A DNA stretch of 13,006 nucleotides from the NCBI GenBank assembly GCA_027008665.1, contig JALVEA010000126.1:1-13006 (forward strand). Direction: 5' to 3'. Below the pieces are notes generated by a model that was given only the letters and a program-made list of their open reading frames with translations, searched no databases and had not been told where the DNA came from. Below are positions 1 to 6,276 of this stretch, piece by piece (positions within the stretch are counted from its first letter, which is position 1; the number at the start of each line of letters is the position of its first letter). Both the position numbers and the translations under genes were made by a program. This DNA is from Thiotrichaceae bacterium. Lineage in GTDB: Bacteria; Pseudomonadota; Gammaproteobacteria; Thiotrichales; Thiotrichaceae.

Positions 1-563
1 TGAATGTACGTTTAGTTTCGTTTGCAGTGCATTGGATTCGCGCAGAAATGCACGAGTATATCTTGCGTAACTGGAAAATTGTAAAAGTAGCAACAACGAA
101 AGCACAGCGTAAATTATTTTTTAATCTTCGTAGTAGTAAAAAGCGTTTAGGCTGGTTAAATCAGGCAGAAGTTGATGATGTTGCTGATACCTTAGGTGTT
201 AGCAGTAAAGATGTTATGGAAATGGAAAAGCGCATGAGCGGTCAGGATTTGGGTTTTGATCTGTCTCCAGGACAAGAAGATGATGAAAATGCTTATTCAC
301 CTAGTTTGTACTTGAAAGCTGAGCAGCCTGATCCATCTGATATACTAGAAGAAGAGGACTGGAAGGATCATAAAAAATCAATCTTAACCAACGCATTGTC
401 TAAATTGGATGATCGTAGTAAAGATATTTTGGCGAGTCGTTGGTTGACGGATAAAAAAGCGACTTTACAAGATCTTGCGGATAAATACGATATTTCTGCT
501 GAGCGTATTCGTCAGCTAGAGAGTAATGCAATCAAAAAAATACGTGAGTCAATTATAGTTTAA
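1..563 (+). CDS. rpoH: RNA polymerase sigma-32 factor RpoH, 3' part (5' end outside window)
   Basis: Alternative sigma factor that directs RNA polymerase to heat-shock promoters. The reading frame is open from the window edge (first full codon at 3), so the ATG at 27 is internal and not the true start. Seen: the end of sigma region 2 with VRLVSFAVHWIRAEMHEYI, then the RpoH-box segment with KAQRKLFFNLRS and KRLGW, which separates RpoH from RpoD and RpoS. Region 3 follows, and region 4 ends the protein with the helix-turn-helix ADKYDISAERIRQLE that reads the -35 element. About 187 residues are present, compared with about 284 in E. coli RpoH, so roughly the N-terminal third is missing. A strong terminator lies 38 bases after the stop, so the gene ends its transcript. 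Identity is near certain from motif order and the RpoH box. Confidence 0.97.
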   Translation, partial: NVRLVSFAVHWIRAEMHEYILRNWKIVKVATTKAQRKLFFNLRSSKKRLGWLNQAEVDDVADTLGVSSKDVMEMEKRMSGQDLGFDLSPGQEDDENAYSPSLYLKAEQPDPSDILEEEDWKDHKKSILTNALSKLDDRSKDILASRWLTDKKATLQDLADKYDISAERIRQLESNAIKKIRESIIV

Positions 564-600
564 ATAACCGTCTTAGATGTATAGATGACACGTAGATATA

Positions 601-630
601 AAAAAAGCCGCTAATTAGCGGCTTTTTTTT
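601..630. terminator. Bidirectional rho-independent terminator
   Basis: A perfect inverted repeat: AAAAAAGCCGCTAA pairs with TTAGCGGCTTTTTT (601-628), with GCCGC/GCGGC as the GC core. T runs flank both strands: T's at 623-630 on plus and the A run at 601-606 on minus. It can end rpoH from the left and the 30-residue gene (653-745) from the right. Confidence 0.92.
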
Positions 631-652
631 ATATTTGTAGTTTGTATTAAAC

Positions 653-745
653 TTAGGCGAAAACGACTGAGAAAAAGCTGAACCATGAGAAAGCAATAAG
701 ACCAACAACCAATAGCATAGGAAAACCAAAATCCAAACTAAACAT
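653..745 (-). CDS. Small hydrophobic membrane protein, 30 residues, unknown function
   Basis: Reading on the minus strand from ATG at 745 gives 30 residues starting MFSLDFGFPMLLVVGLIAFS and ending in FSVVFA, then TAA. Nearly all residues after position 6 are hydrophobic or small, so it should form a single transmembrane helix; it has no Lys, Arg or His and one Asp. Support for a real gene is unusually good for this size. There is a GGAG Shine-Dalgarno (753-756) seven bases before the ATG, a near-consensus sigma-70 promoter (781-809) giving a leader of about 28 bases, and the strong terminator at 601-630 just after the stop. Single-helix proteins of this size often act as small subunits of respiratory or transport complexes; that is general knowledge and not a prediction for this one. 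I do not recognise the family. Confidence 0.72.
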   Translation of the reverse strand: MFSLDFGFPMLLVVGLIAFSWFSFFSVVFA

Positions 746-780
746 ATTTTTTCTCCGAGAATTTATGAATGACTGCTTAA

Positions 781-809
781 ATAGTAGTGTATTACGGTGT
801 TCTTATCAA
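781..809 (-). promoter_or_regulatory. Sigma-70 promoter for the 30-residue membrane protein
   Basis: On the minus strand the -35 is TTGATA (804-809), followed by a 17-base spacer and the -10 TACTAT (781-786). Transcription should start near 774, about 28 bases before the ATG at 745. Spacing is ideal and both boxes are close to consensus. No other gene on this strand could use it. Confidence 0.75.
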
Positions 810-829
810 GTTCTACCTATTTTAAGTAT

Positions 830-849
830 AAGAATTTTGATAAATTCTT
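830..849. repeat. Perfect 8-bp inverted repeat in the divergent intergenic region
   Basis: AAGAATTT and AAATTCTT separated by TGAT. It lies upstream of the minus-strand promoter (20 bases from its -35) and 33 bases before xseB, so it could be an operator acting on either side. AT-rich DNA gives such repeats by chance fairly often, so a regulatory role is inference only. Confidence 0.3.
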
Positions 850-858
850 GCATTTTCT

Positions 859-882
859 ATGACTAACGACGACTATAAATAG
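859..882 (+). other. Seven-codon ORF abutting xseB in the same frame
   Basis: ATG at 859 reads MTNDDYK and stops with TAG at 880-882, directly followed by the xseB ATG at 883. It has no Shine-Dalgarno of its own and neither does xseB, so stop-start coupling could help start xseB. It may equally be chance. Confidence 0.25.
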
Positions 883-1113
883 ATGACTAAAAAGCTAAAA
901 AAAGTAGATTTTGAATCAGCAATGATAGATTTAGAATCACTTATCGACAAAATGGAACAAAATGATTTATCTTTAGAAGAATCATTAACAGATTTTGAGA
1001 AAGGAATCTCGTTGCTCCGAATTTGCCATTCCTCTTTGGATAATGCAGAACAACGGATCAAAATTTTGACTCAAGGTATTGAGGAAGACTTTTTAACGGA
1101 TGAAAATAAATAA
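883..1113 (+). CDS. xseB: Exodeoxyribonuclease VII small subunit
   Basis: Small subunit of exonuclease VII, which degrades single-stranded DNA together with the large subunit XseA (not in this window). The product is 76 residues, compared with 80 in E. coli, and all of it is the XseB domain. Visible signatures are FESAMIDLESLIDKMEQ, LSLEESLTDFEKGISL and LDNAEQRIKIL, predicting two long helices. The start at 883 is fixed by an in-frame TAG just before it (880-882) and matches the usual nine or ten residues before the first conserved Phe. No good Shine-Dalgarno is visible, which is unusual here. ispA begins 16 bases after the stop and dxs follows, the classic gammaproteobacterial xseB-ispA-dxs operon, so co-transcription is likely. 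Confidence 0.96.
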   Translation: MTKKLKKVDFESAMIDLESLIDKMEQNDLSLEESLTDFEKGISLLRICHSSLDNAEQRIKILTQGIEEDFLTDENK

Positions 1114-1129
1114 GAATGATGAATAATAA

Positions 1130-2017
1130 ATGACAACGGTTGCAAAGCTAACAAACTATCAGTTAAGAATAGAAAATGTATTAAATAATGCAATCCCTAA
1201 AGCAGAGACAGAACCTTGTTTATTACATCAAGCGATGCGCTATTCTGTGCTAGGAGGCGGTAAAAGAATACGTCCCTTATTGGTTTATGCAGCGGGTGAG
1301 TGCTTTAAGATCGATAAAAAGACTTTAGATGCTCCAGCCGTTGCCATAGAGTTGTTGCATGCCTATTCATTAATACATGACGACCTCCCTTCAATGGATG
1401 ATGATGATTTACGCCGAGGGAAGGCAACTACGCATAAAGCTTTTGATGAGGCGACCGCTATTTTGGCAGGTGATGCCCTACAAACATTAGCATTTGAAAT
1501 TCTAGCTTCAGATCCGCACAATATATCCTTAAAAAATCAACTCAAATTAATCAATATCCTCGCTAAAAGTGCAGGATCACTTGGTATGGTTGGTGGACAA
1601 GTGATTGATTTATCATCGACCAATAAAAAATTATCAGAGTCACAATTAGAAAATATGCATCTGCATAAAACAGGGGCATTAATCAGCGCCAGTGTAATGA
1701 TGGGAGCCAATTGTTCTGATAAATTAACGCAAGAACAGCAAATTGCATTAGAGCAATATGCAGCTTGTATTGGTTTAGCCTTTCAGGTTCAAGATGATAT
1801 TTTAGATATTGAAAGTGATACTGAAACTTTAGGTAAGCAACAGGGGGCTGATATTGACGCGAATAAAGCAACTTATCCTGCTATTTTAGGTATGTCGGCA
1901 GCAAAAGAAAAAACGGCTAGCCTCTATCAATCTTCATACGATGCATTGTCTTGTTTTGGTGAAGAAGCGAATTTATTAAGAAAAATTGCTGATTTTATTG
2001 TAAAAAGAAATCAATGA
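1130..2017 (+). CDS. ispA: (2E,6E)-farnesyl diphosphate synthase
   Basis: Condenses IPP with DMAPP and then GPP to make farnesyl diphosphate, the precursor of quinone side chains and undecaprenyl phosphate. The protein has 295 residues, compared with 299 in E. coli. It has the first aspartate-rich motif DDLPSMD at residues 84-90, the second DDILD at 222-226, and the GGKRIRPLL segment that binds IPP phosphate near residue 44. The short DDxxxxD spacing after HAYSLIH fits a short-chain prenyl synthase. It sits 16 bases after xseB and 22 bases before dxs, so one transcript probably carries all three. The Shine-Dalgarno is weak. A geranyl or geranylgeranyl diphosphate synthase is possible from motifs alone, but the operon favours IspA. 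Confidence 0.95.
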   Translation: MTTVAKLTNYQLRIENVLNNAIPKAETEPCLLHQAMRYSVLGGGKRIRPLLVYAAGECFKIDKKTLDAPAVAIELLHAYSLIHDDLPSMDDDDLRRGKATTHKAFDEATAILAGDALQTLAFEILASDPHNISLKNQLKLINILAKSAGSLGMVGGQVIDLSSTNKKLSESQLENMHLHKTGALISASVMMGANCSDKLTQEQQIALEQYAACIGLAFQVQDDILDIESDTETLGKQQGADIDANKATYPAILGMSAAKEKTASLYQSSYDALSCFGEEANLLRKIADFIVKRNQ

Positions 2018-2039
2018 TTTTTTATCATAATGGTGTTTT

Positions 2040-3926
2040 ATGTTAGATAAAATTGACTCCCCAGAAGCCTTGCGCTTACTTAGTAAAGAACAACTACCTG
2101 AGGCTTGCGATGCTTTGCGTACTTGTTTATTAGAAACAGTTGCTGATACAGGGGGGCATTTTGCAGCAGGTTTAGGCACTGTGGAATTAACCATTGCATT
2201 GCATTATGTGTTTGAAACCCCCAATGATCGCTTAATTTGGGATGTTGGGCATCAAGCCTATGGTCATAAAATCATTACAGGACGACGTGCTGAAATAAAA
2301 ACAATTCGTCAACAAGGAGGGTTAGCACCGTTTCCCCGTCGAGAAGAAAGTGAATATGATACCTTTGGAGTAGGGCATTCAAGTACCTCGATCAGTGCAG
2401 CTTTAGGAATGGCAATGGCAGCAAAACAATTAGGTCATGCTCGTCAATCAGTGGCCATTATTGGTGATGGCGCTATGACGGCAGGTATGGCGTATGAGGC
2501 GCTCAATCATGCTGCTGATTTATATGCAAATATGTTGGTTGTGTTGAATGATAATGATATGTCAATTTCTCCCAATGTAGGGGGGCTTAGCAAATATTTA
2601 ACTCGTTTGCTCTCCAGTCGTTTTTATTCTTCAGTGCGTGAAAGTGGTAAAAAAGTATTATCTAAAACGCCTGTCATGCAAGATTTTGCACGTAGGGCAG
2701 AAGAGCATACCAAAGGGATGTTATTACCAGGGACTTTATTTGAAGAAATGGGTTTTGTTTATTATGGACCTGTTGATGGGCATGATGTGATTGAGTTAGT
2801 AAAAATTCTTGAAAACATAAAATCAATAGAAGGACCTAAATTTCTACATGTGGTGACCCAAAAAGGCAAGGGGTATAAACCTGCCGAAAAAGACCCCTGT
2901 GGTTATCACGCTGTACCTGTGTTTGATTTGCAAAAAGGCGTTGTACCCGTAAAAAAAGCACCCACTCCAACCTATACCCAAGTCTTTAGTCAATGGCTCT
3001 GTGATATGGCGGCTGAAGATCATCGTCTAGTCGGTATTACCCCAGCAATGCGAGAAGGCTCAGGATTGGTTGAATTCTCTGAAAAATACCCCGAGCGGTA
3101 TTATGATGTAGCAATTGCTGAACAACATGCTGTAACACTAGCAGCAGGAATGGCATGTGAAGGATTAAAACCTGTGGTCGCTATTTACTCTTCTTTTTTA
3201 CAACGCGCTTATGATCAATTAATTCATGATGTGGCGTTACAAAACTTAGCCGTTGTTTTCGCCATTGATAGAGCGGGATTAGTCGGAGCCGATGGCGCGA
3301 CTCACTCTGGAAATTATGATTACTCTTATTTGCGTTGCATTCCTAATATGATTGTCATGGCACCTTCTAACGAGAATGAATGTCGGCAAATGCTATATAC
3401 CGCCTTTTTGCAATCATCACCAACCGCAGTGCGTTATCCAAGAGGCAAAGGGGTTGGGATACAGCCTAAAAAGCAAATGCAGACAATTGAAATTGGCAAA
3501 GGAGAGGTTTTACAGCAAGGAAGTCGCATTGCCATTTTATTATTTGGCTCACTTCTACATGTTTGCACGGCGGTGGCAGATAGTTTGTCTGCAACTTTAG
3601 TGAATATGCGTTTTGTAAAGCCATTAGATGAAAATTTATTAATAGACATAGCACAGACACATGAAGTCATTGTTACGGTTGAAGATAATGCGATTAAGGG
3701 GGGGGCAGGGAGTGGTGTTAATGAGTTTTTACTAACACAAAAGGTTAATGCAGCCATACTCAATTTAGGTATACCTGACAGCTATCTTGAACATGCCGAA
3801 CGAGAACAGCAATTAGCATTAATTGGCTTAGATGTTGATGGTATTCTTGAATCCATTCGCTTATTTGAGCAGTCATTTACAGAATCAAACGTGCTATTAC
3901 AAAAAGGAGTGTTGCTTGCCTCTTAA
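2040..3926 (+). CDS. dxs: 1-deoxy-D-xylulose-5-phosphate synthase
   Basis: Thiamine-diphosphate enzyme that joins pyruvate and glyceraldehyde 3-phosphate to form DXP, the entry step of the MEP isoprenoid pathway and also a source for thiamine and pyridoxal phosphate. The product is 628 residues (E. coli 620). Visible features are GGHF with the conserved active-site His at residue 40, IWDVGHQAYGHK, and the cofactor and metal motif GDGAMT at 142-147 with NDNDMSIS from 170. AIAEQHAV follows with the catalytic Glu at 361, then the transketolase pyrimidine-binding domain with DRAGLVGADGATHSG and a C-terminal transketolase domain. It is last in xseB-ispA-dxs. The start has only a weak Shine-Dalgarno. 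A palindromic element begins six bases after the stop. Confidence 0.98.
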   Translation: MLDKIDSPEALRLLSKEQLPEACDALRTCLLETVADTGGHFAAGLGTVELTIALHYVFETPNDRLIWDVGHQAYGHKIITGRRAEIKTIRQQGGLAPFPRREESEYDTFGVGHSSTSISAALGMAMAAKQLGHARQSVAIIGDGAMTAGMAYEALNHAADLYANMLVVLNDNDMSISPNVGGLSKYLTRLLSSRFYSSVRESGKKVLSKTPVMQDFARRAEEHTKGMLLPGTLFEEMGFVYYGPVDGHDVIELVKILENIKSIEGPKFLHVVTQKGKGYKPAEKDPCGYHAVPVFDLQKGVVPVKKAPTPTYTQVFSQWLCDMAAEDHRLVGITPAMREGSGLVEFSEKYPERYYDVAIAEQHAVTLAAGMACEGLKPVVAIYSSFLQRAYDQLIHDVALQNLAVVFAIDRAGLVGADGATHSGNYDYSYLRCIPNMIVMAPSNENECRQMLYTAFLQSSPTAVRYPRGKGVGIQPKKQMQTIEIGKGEVLQQGSRIAILLFGSLLHVCTAVADSLSATLVNMRFVKPLDENLLIDIAQTHEVIVTVEDNAIKGGAGSGVNEFLLTQKVNAAILNLGIPDSYLEHAEREQQLALIGLDVDGILESIRLFEQSFTESNVLLQKGVLLAS

Positions 3927-3932
3927 ATAATA

Positions 3933-3980
3933 GAGACTGTGCAAGTATTTCCAGAATATATATGATACTTGCACAGTCTC
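3933..3980. repeat. 48-bp palindromic element with 4-bp flanking direct repeats (MITE-like)
   Basis: GAGACTGTGCAAGTAT (3933-3948) and its exact complement ATACTTGCACAGTCTC (3965-3980) enclose a 16-base AT-rich loop. The sequence AATA occurs directly on both sides (3929-3932 and 3981-3984), as a 4-bp target duplication would. There is no T run after the stem, so it is not a standard rho-independent terminator, although the hairpin could protect or end the dxs transcript. A terminal-inverted-repeat remnant or miniature element of an insertion sequence is the preferred reading. No second copy lies in the window. Confidence 0.55.
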
Positions 3981-4041
3981 AATAGCTTCGTTACTATCCG
4001 TCTGCTCCTTATCCGTTCCTCCCTTTAGAATCCTTAAAATA

Positions 4042-4422
4042 ATGCCTGCTAAGTACACTTTAAAAATAATAACTGATTTTGCCTCTGCTCATACCCTTCG
4101 TGATTATCCAGGAGCCTGTAGCCGTTTGCATGGGCATAATTGGAAAGTAGAAGCAGAAGTCATTGCAACAGAGCTGAATGAAATCGGTATGGCAATCGAT
4201 TTTAAAGCGATTAAAAAGGCAGCGCGTGAGATAGCGGCTAGATTAGATCATTACTATCTGAATGATTTAGAACCCTTTCAAAAGATTAATCCAACCGCAG
4301 AAAATATAGCTCGGTATTTTTATCAAGAGTTAGCTAAAAAAATAAATACTAATAATATCAAAGTTTCTTGTTTGACCCTTTGGGAAACAGAGCGTGCCTG
4401 TGTCTCTTATAGCGAAGATTAA
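4042..4422 (+). CDS. queD: 6-carboxy-5,6,7,8-tetrahydropterin synthase (QueD family)
   Basis: Converts 7,8-dihydroneopterin triphosphate to 6-carboxytetrahydropterin, an early step of preQ0/queuosine tRNA modification. It is 126 residues, typical for the PTPS/QueD family (E. coli 121). The zinc ligands are visible as H17 (ASAH) and H30 and H32 (LHGH). The catalytic Cys is C26 in CSRLHGH, with the D69-H70 pair in LDHYYLND and E115 in LWETERACV completing the active site. The CxxxHGH form fits QueD rather than animal-type PTPS. No clear Shine-Dalgarno is seen before the ATG. It lies 115 bases after dxs with the palindromic element between, and 165 bases before lpxC, so it is probably transcribed on its own or by read-through. 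No other queuosine genes are present. Confidence 0.93.
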   Translation: MPAKYTLKIITDFASAHTLRDYPGACSRLHGHNWKVEAEVIATELNEIGMAIDFKAIKKAAREIAARLDHYYLNDLEPFQKINPTAENIARYFYQELAKKINTNNIKVSCLTLWETERACVSYSED

Positions 4423-4464
4423 GTTTGATCTATGATGTTAGATGATTTAGTGTTATCTTTTTTA

Positions 4465-4483
4465 AAATAGAATTAATCTATTT
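4465..4483. other. AT-rich hairpin between queD and lpxC
   Basis: AAATAGA and TCTATTT with a 5-base loop, 42 bases after the queD stop. The stem holds only one G-C pair and the following bases are mixed, so it is at best a weak terminator. Confidence 0.25.
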
Positions 4484-4521
4484 GATTAGCTTTATTTATA
4501 TCGGCTACTCCCATTAAGCTG

Positions 4522-4551
4522 TGATTTATCTCTCTTTGGTTACAGTATAAT
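4522..4551 (+). promoter_or_regulatory. Probable sigma-70 promoter of lpxC
   Basis: A perfect -10 TATAAT at 4546-4551 is preceded after 18 bases by TGATTT (4522-4527), a modest -35. Transcription would start near 4558, giving a leader of about 30 bases ahead of the lpxC ATG. The -10 is convincing and the -35 is not. Confidence 0.5.
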
Positions 4552-4587
4552 ATTAGAGGCTGATAATAAATACTATAAGGGGTTTCA

Positions 4588-5499
4588 ATGCTTCCACAAA
4601 GAACACTAAAAAAGATTGTTAAGACCGTTGGTATCGGTTTGCATTCAGGTAAAAAAGTTGAATTAGTTTTACGTCCTGCTGCTGCTAATACTGGGATTGT
4701 ATTTCGCCGTGTTGATCTTGATCCTATTGTCGATATAAAGGCCGATGCGGATGCGGTTGGCGAAACCATACTAAGTACGACATTAGTTAAGGACGGAGTT
4801 AAAATATCCACCATTGAGCATATTATGTCAGCTTTTGTTGGTTTGGGAATTGATAATGCCTATGTTGATCTTAATGCGGTCGAAATTCCTATTATGGATG
4901 GTAGTGCGGCACCTTTTATTTTCCTCATCCAATCAGCAGGTGTTGAAGAACTCTTTAGTCCAAAGAAATTTGTAAAAATAAAGAAGCCGATAACATTTAA
5001 AAATAAATCAGGTTGGGCCAAATTAACGCCTTATGATGGTTTTAAAATTTCCTTTGAAATTGATTTTGATCATCCAGCTGTTAGAAAAACACGTCAATTT
5101 TTGTCATTAGATTTATCCAAGCAATCCTATGTAAGAGAAGTTAGTCGCGCTAGAACCTTTGGTTTTATGCGTGATGTTGAATTATTTCGCTCAAAAAATA
5201 TGGGGTTAGGAGGAAGTTTAGCCAATGCCATTGTGCTTGATGATTTTCGTATCTTAAATCAAGATGGTTTACGCTATGAAGATGAATTTGTAAAACACAA
5301 AATGCTGGATGCAGTAGGGGATCTTTATACCTTAGGTCATGGCATTATTGGTGCATATCATGGTTATAAATCAGGTCATGCGATTAATAATCTTTTATTG
5401 CGTGAATTATTAGCCCAGCAAGATGCATGGGAAATTATAACACTTGATCAAGAAAAGGAAGCCCCCGTATCATTTGTTAAAGATTATGCATTTGTTTAA
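4588..5499 (+). CDS. lpxC: UDP-3-O-acyl-N-acetylglucosamine deacetylase
   Basis: Zinc amidase that removes the acetyl group from UDP-3-O-acyl-GlcNAc, the committed step of lipid A synthesis in the cytoplasm. It is 303 residues (E. coli 305). Seen: the N-terminal QRTLKKIVKTVGIGLHSGKK; the catalytic Glu and first zinc ligand E77-H78 in STIEHIMSAF; PIMDGSAAPF; the HKxxDxxGD zinc motif with H237 and D241; and H264 in KSGHAINN, the general acid. All sit one position before their E. coli counterparts. The Shine-Dalgarno AAGGGG lies 6 bases before the ATG. In many gammaproteobacteria lpxC follows ftsZ; here queD precedes it and a converging gene follows, so it has left or lacks the division cluster. 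Confidence 0.98.
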   Translation: MLPQRTLKKIVKTVGIGLHSGKKVELVLRPAAANTGIVFRRVDLDPIVDIKADADAVGETILSTTLVKDGVKISTIEHIMSAFVGLGIDNAYVDLNAVEIPIMDGSAAPFIFLIQSAGVEELFSPKKFVKIKKPITFKNKSGWAKLTPYDGFKISFEIDFDHPAVRKTRQFLSLDLSKQSYVREVSRARTFGFMRDVELFRSKNMGLGGSLANAIVLDDFRILNQDGLRYEDEFVKHKMLDAVGDLYTLGHGIIGAYHGYKSGHAINNLLLRELLAQQDAWEIITLDQEKEAPVSFVKDYAFV

Positions 5500-5523
5500 G
5501 ATTTCTTAATCGAGTCTAGATTA

Positions 5524-5553
5524 ATAGGTTTGTTTTGTACTGATCAAACCTAT
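5524..5553. other. Hairpin between convergent genes lpxC and hugZ-like
   Basis: ATAGGTTTG (5524-5532) pairs with CAAACCTAT (5545-5553) around a 12-base loop. It covers the stop codon region of the minus-strand gene. Neither strand has a real T run after the stem, so it is a possible shared 3' end structure but not a canonical terminator. Confidence 0.4.
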
Positions 5554-6029
5554 CTACTAGGGTCTTTGTGAACTAATCCCTCTTTAGTGACTTGATACGC
5601 TTTGCCAAAGCCTTGCACAAAATTCCCTGATTGTATTTCTAACTTAAAAAGGATGAAATCAGGCAGGGTACGCAATAAACTCATAATAGGCGTAAAACGT
5701 AGTTCAAATAAATCTAATAAAGCCGCATAGTTCGAATCATCTTTTTCAATCACGCTACAATGACAAAAGTAACTGACCCGCTTACGAGCAAATATTTGTC
5801 TTGCATCCTGCTCATCTTCTATCAACAAAATAGAGCATTGTGGATTGCTTAAGAGATCATTTGTATGAGAGGCTAATTGACTGATAAAAATATAAAAATC
5901 ACCTTTTTCATCTAGGATATAAGGTGCATAGCTTCCATTAGCTTGTCCATCTGTAGATAAGGTTGATAAGAAAAGACTTTGTAGCGTTTGATGCAATTCA
6001 CCTAAGGCATCTTTAGCTGATTTTTTCAT
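5550..6029 (-). CDS. HugZ/HutZ-like heme-binding split-barrel protein (PNP-oxidase-like fold)
   Basis: Likely heme utilisation or degradation protein with the FMN-binding split-barrel fold; it may free iron from heme in the cytoplasm. The preferred start is the ATG at 6029, with AGGG eight bases upstream, giving 159 residues. A GTG at 6068 would add 13 residues but lies at or before the predicted transcript start. Domain signs are SLFLSTLSTDGQANGSYAPY near residue 18, DFYIFISQLASHT, then CSILLIEDE and RVSYFCHC. The C-terminal FVQGFGKAY resembles the heme-facing loop of HugZ. A His six residues from the end (H154 in VHKDPSR) sits where the short family member HutZ of Vibrio carries its axial heme ligand, which is inference by position only. 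It converges on lpxC. Alternatively it is a general pyridoxamine-phosphate-oxidase-like protein. Confidence 0.85.
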   Translation of the reverse strand: MKKSAKDALGELHQTLQSLFLSTLSTDGQANGSYAPYILDEKGDFYIFISQLASHTNDLLSNPQCSILLIEDEQDARQIFARKRVSYFCHCSVIEKDDSNYAALLDLFELRFTPIMSLLRTLPDFILFKLEIQSGNFVQGFGKAYQVTKEGLVHKDPSR

Positions 6030-6068
6030 CTTAATATCCCTGAGAATAATGGGTAGTAGAGTAGCCAC

Positions 6069-6096
6069 TTTATAGGCATTTTGTTACAAAATTTAA
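6069..6096 (-). promoter_or_regulatory. Possible promoter with 15-bp palindrome for the hugZ-like gene
   Basis: On minus, the -10 TATAAA (6069-6074) lies 16 bases from a weak -35 TTAAAT (6091-6096). A perfect palindrome ATTTTGT-T-ACAAAAT (6078-6092) fills most of the spacer, a position where a repressor would block the polymerase. It does not match the Fur consensus well. The regulator is unknown. Confidence 0.35.
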
Positions 6097-6197
6097 CTTT
6101 TTAAATTAGTTGAGATGCCCTTTAAATACAAATGCTTATAAAAAAGATCCATTTTTTCATTAATTGATGACTATGCAACAGGGTAATATTATTGCAT

Positions 6198-6203
6198 TAT
6201 AAT
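6198..6203 (+). promoter_or_regulatory. -10 element upstream of the 873-residue repeat protein
   Basis: Perfect TATAAT about 74 bases before the ATG at 6277. At 17 bases upstream only GCAACA (6175-6180) is found, sharing just the ACA half of the -35 consensus, so the promoter may need an activator or may be a chance match in AT-rich DNA. Confidence 0.4.
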
Positions 6204-6276
6204 ATAAATGGTAGCAATTTAAGGACAAGTGGTTTGTTCAATTAATGGTCATTTTTTATTTCAAAAGGAGTTTTTT

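Noticed and set aside
848..876. Plus-strand promoter TTGCAT/GACTAT for xseB
   Set aside because: Both boxes match only half of the consensus and transcription would begin at the start codon itself.
3434..3763. 109-codon minus-strand frame inside dxs
   Set aside because: It is antisense to the conserved transketolase C-terminal domain of dxs and has no features of its own.
4473..4814. 113-codon minus-strand frame over the lpxC start
   Set aside because: It covers the lpxC promoter, Shine-Dalgarno and N-terminus, and the product has no recognisable motif.
6229..6276. GTG start extending the 873-residue protein by 16 residues
   Set aside because: There is no ribosome site at 6229, while AAGGAG stands six bases before the ATG at 6277.
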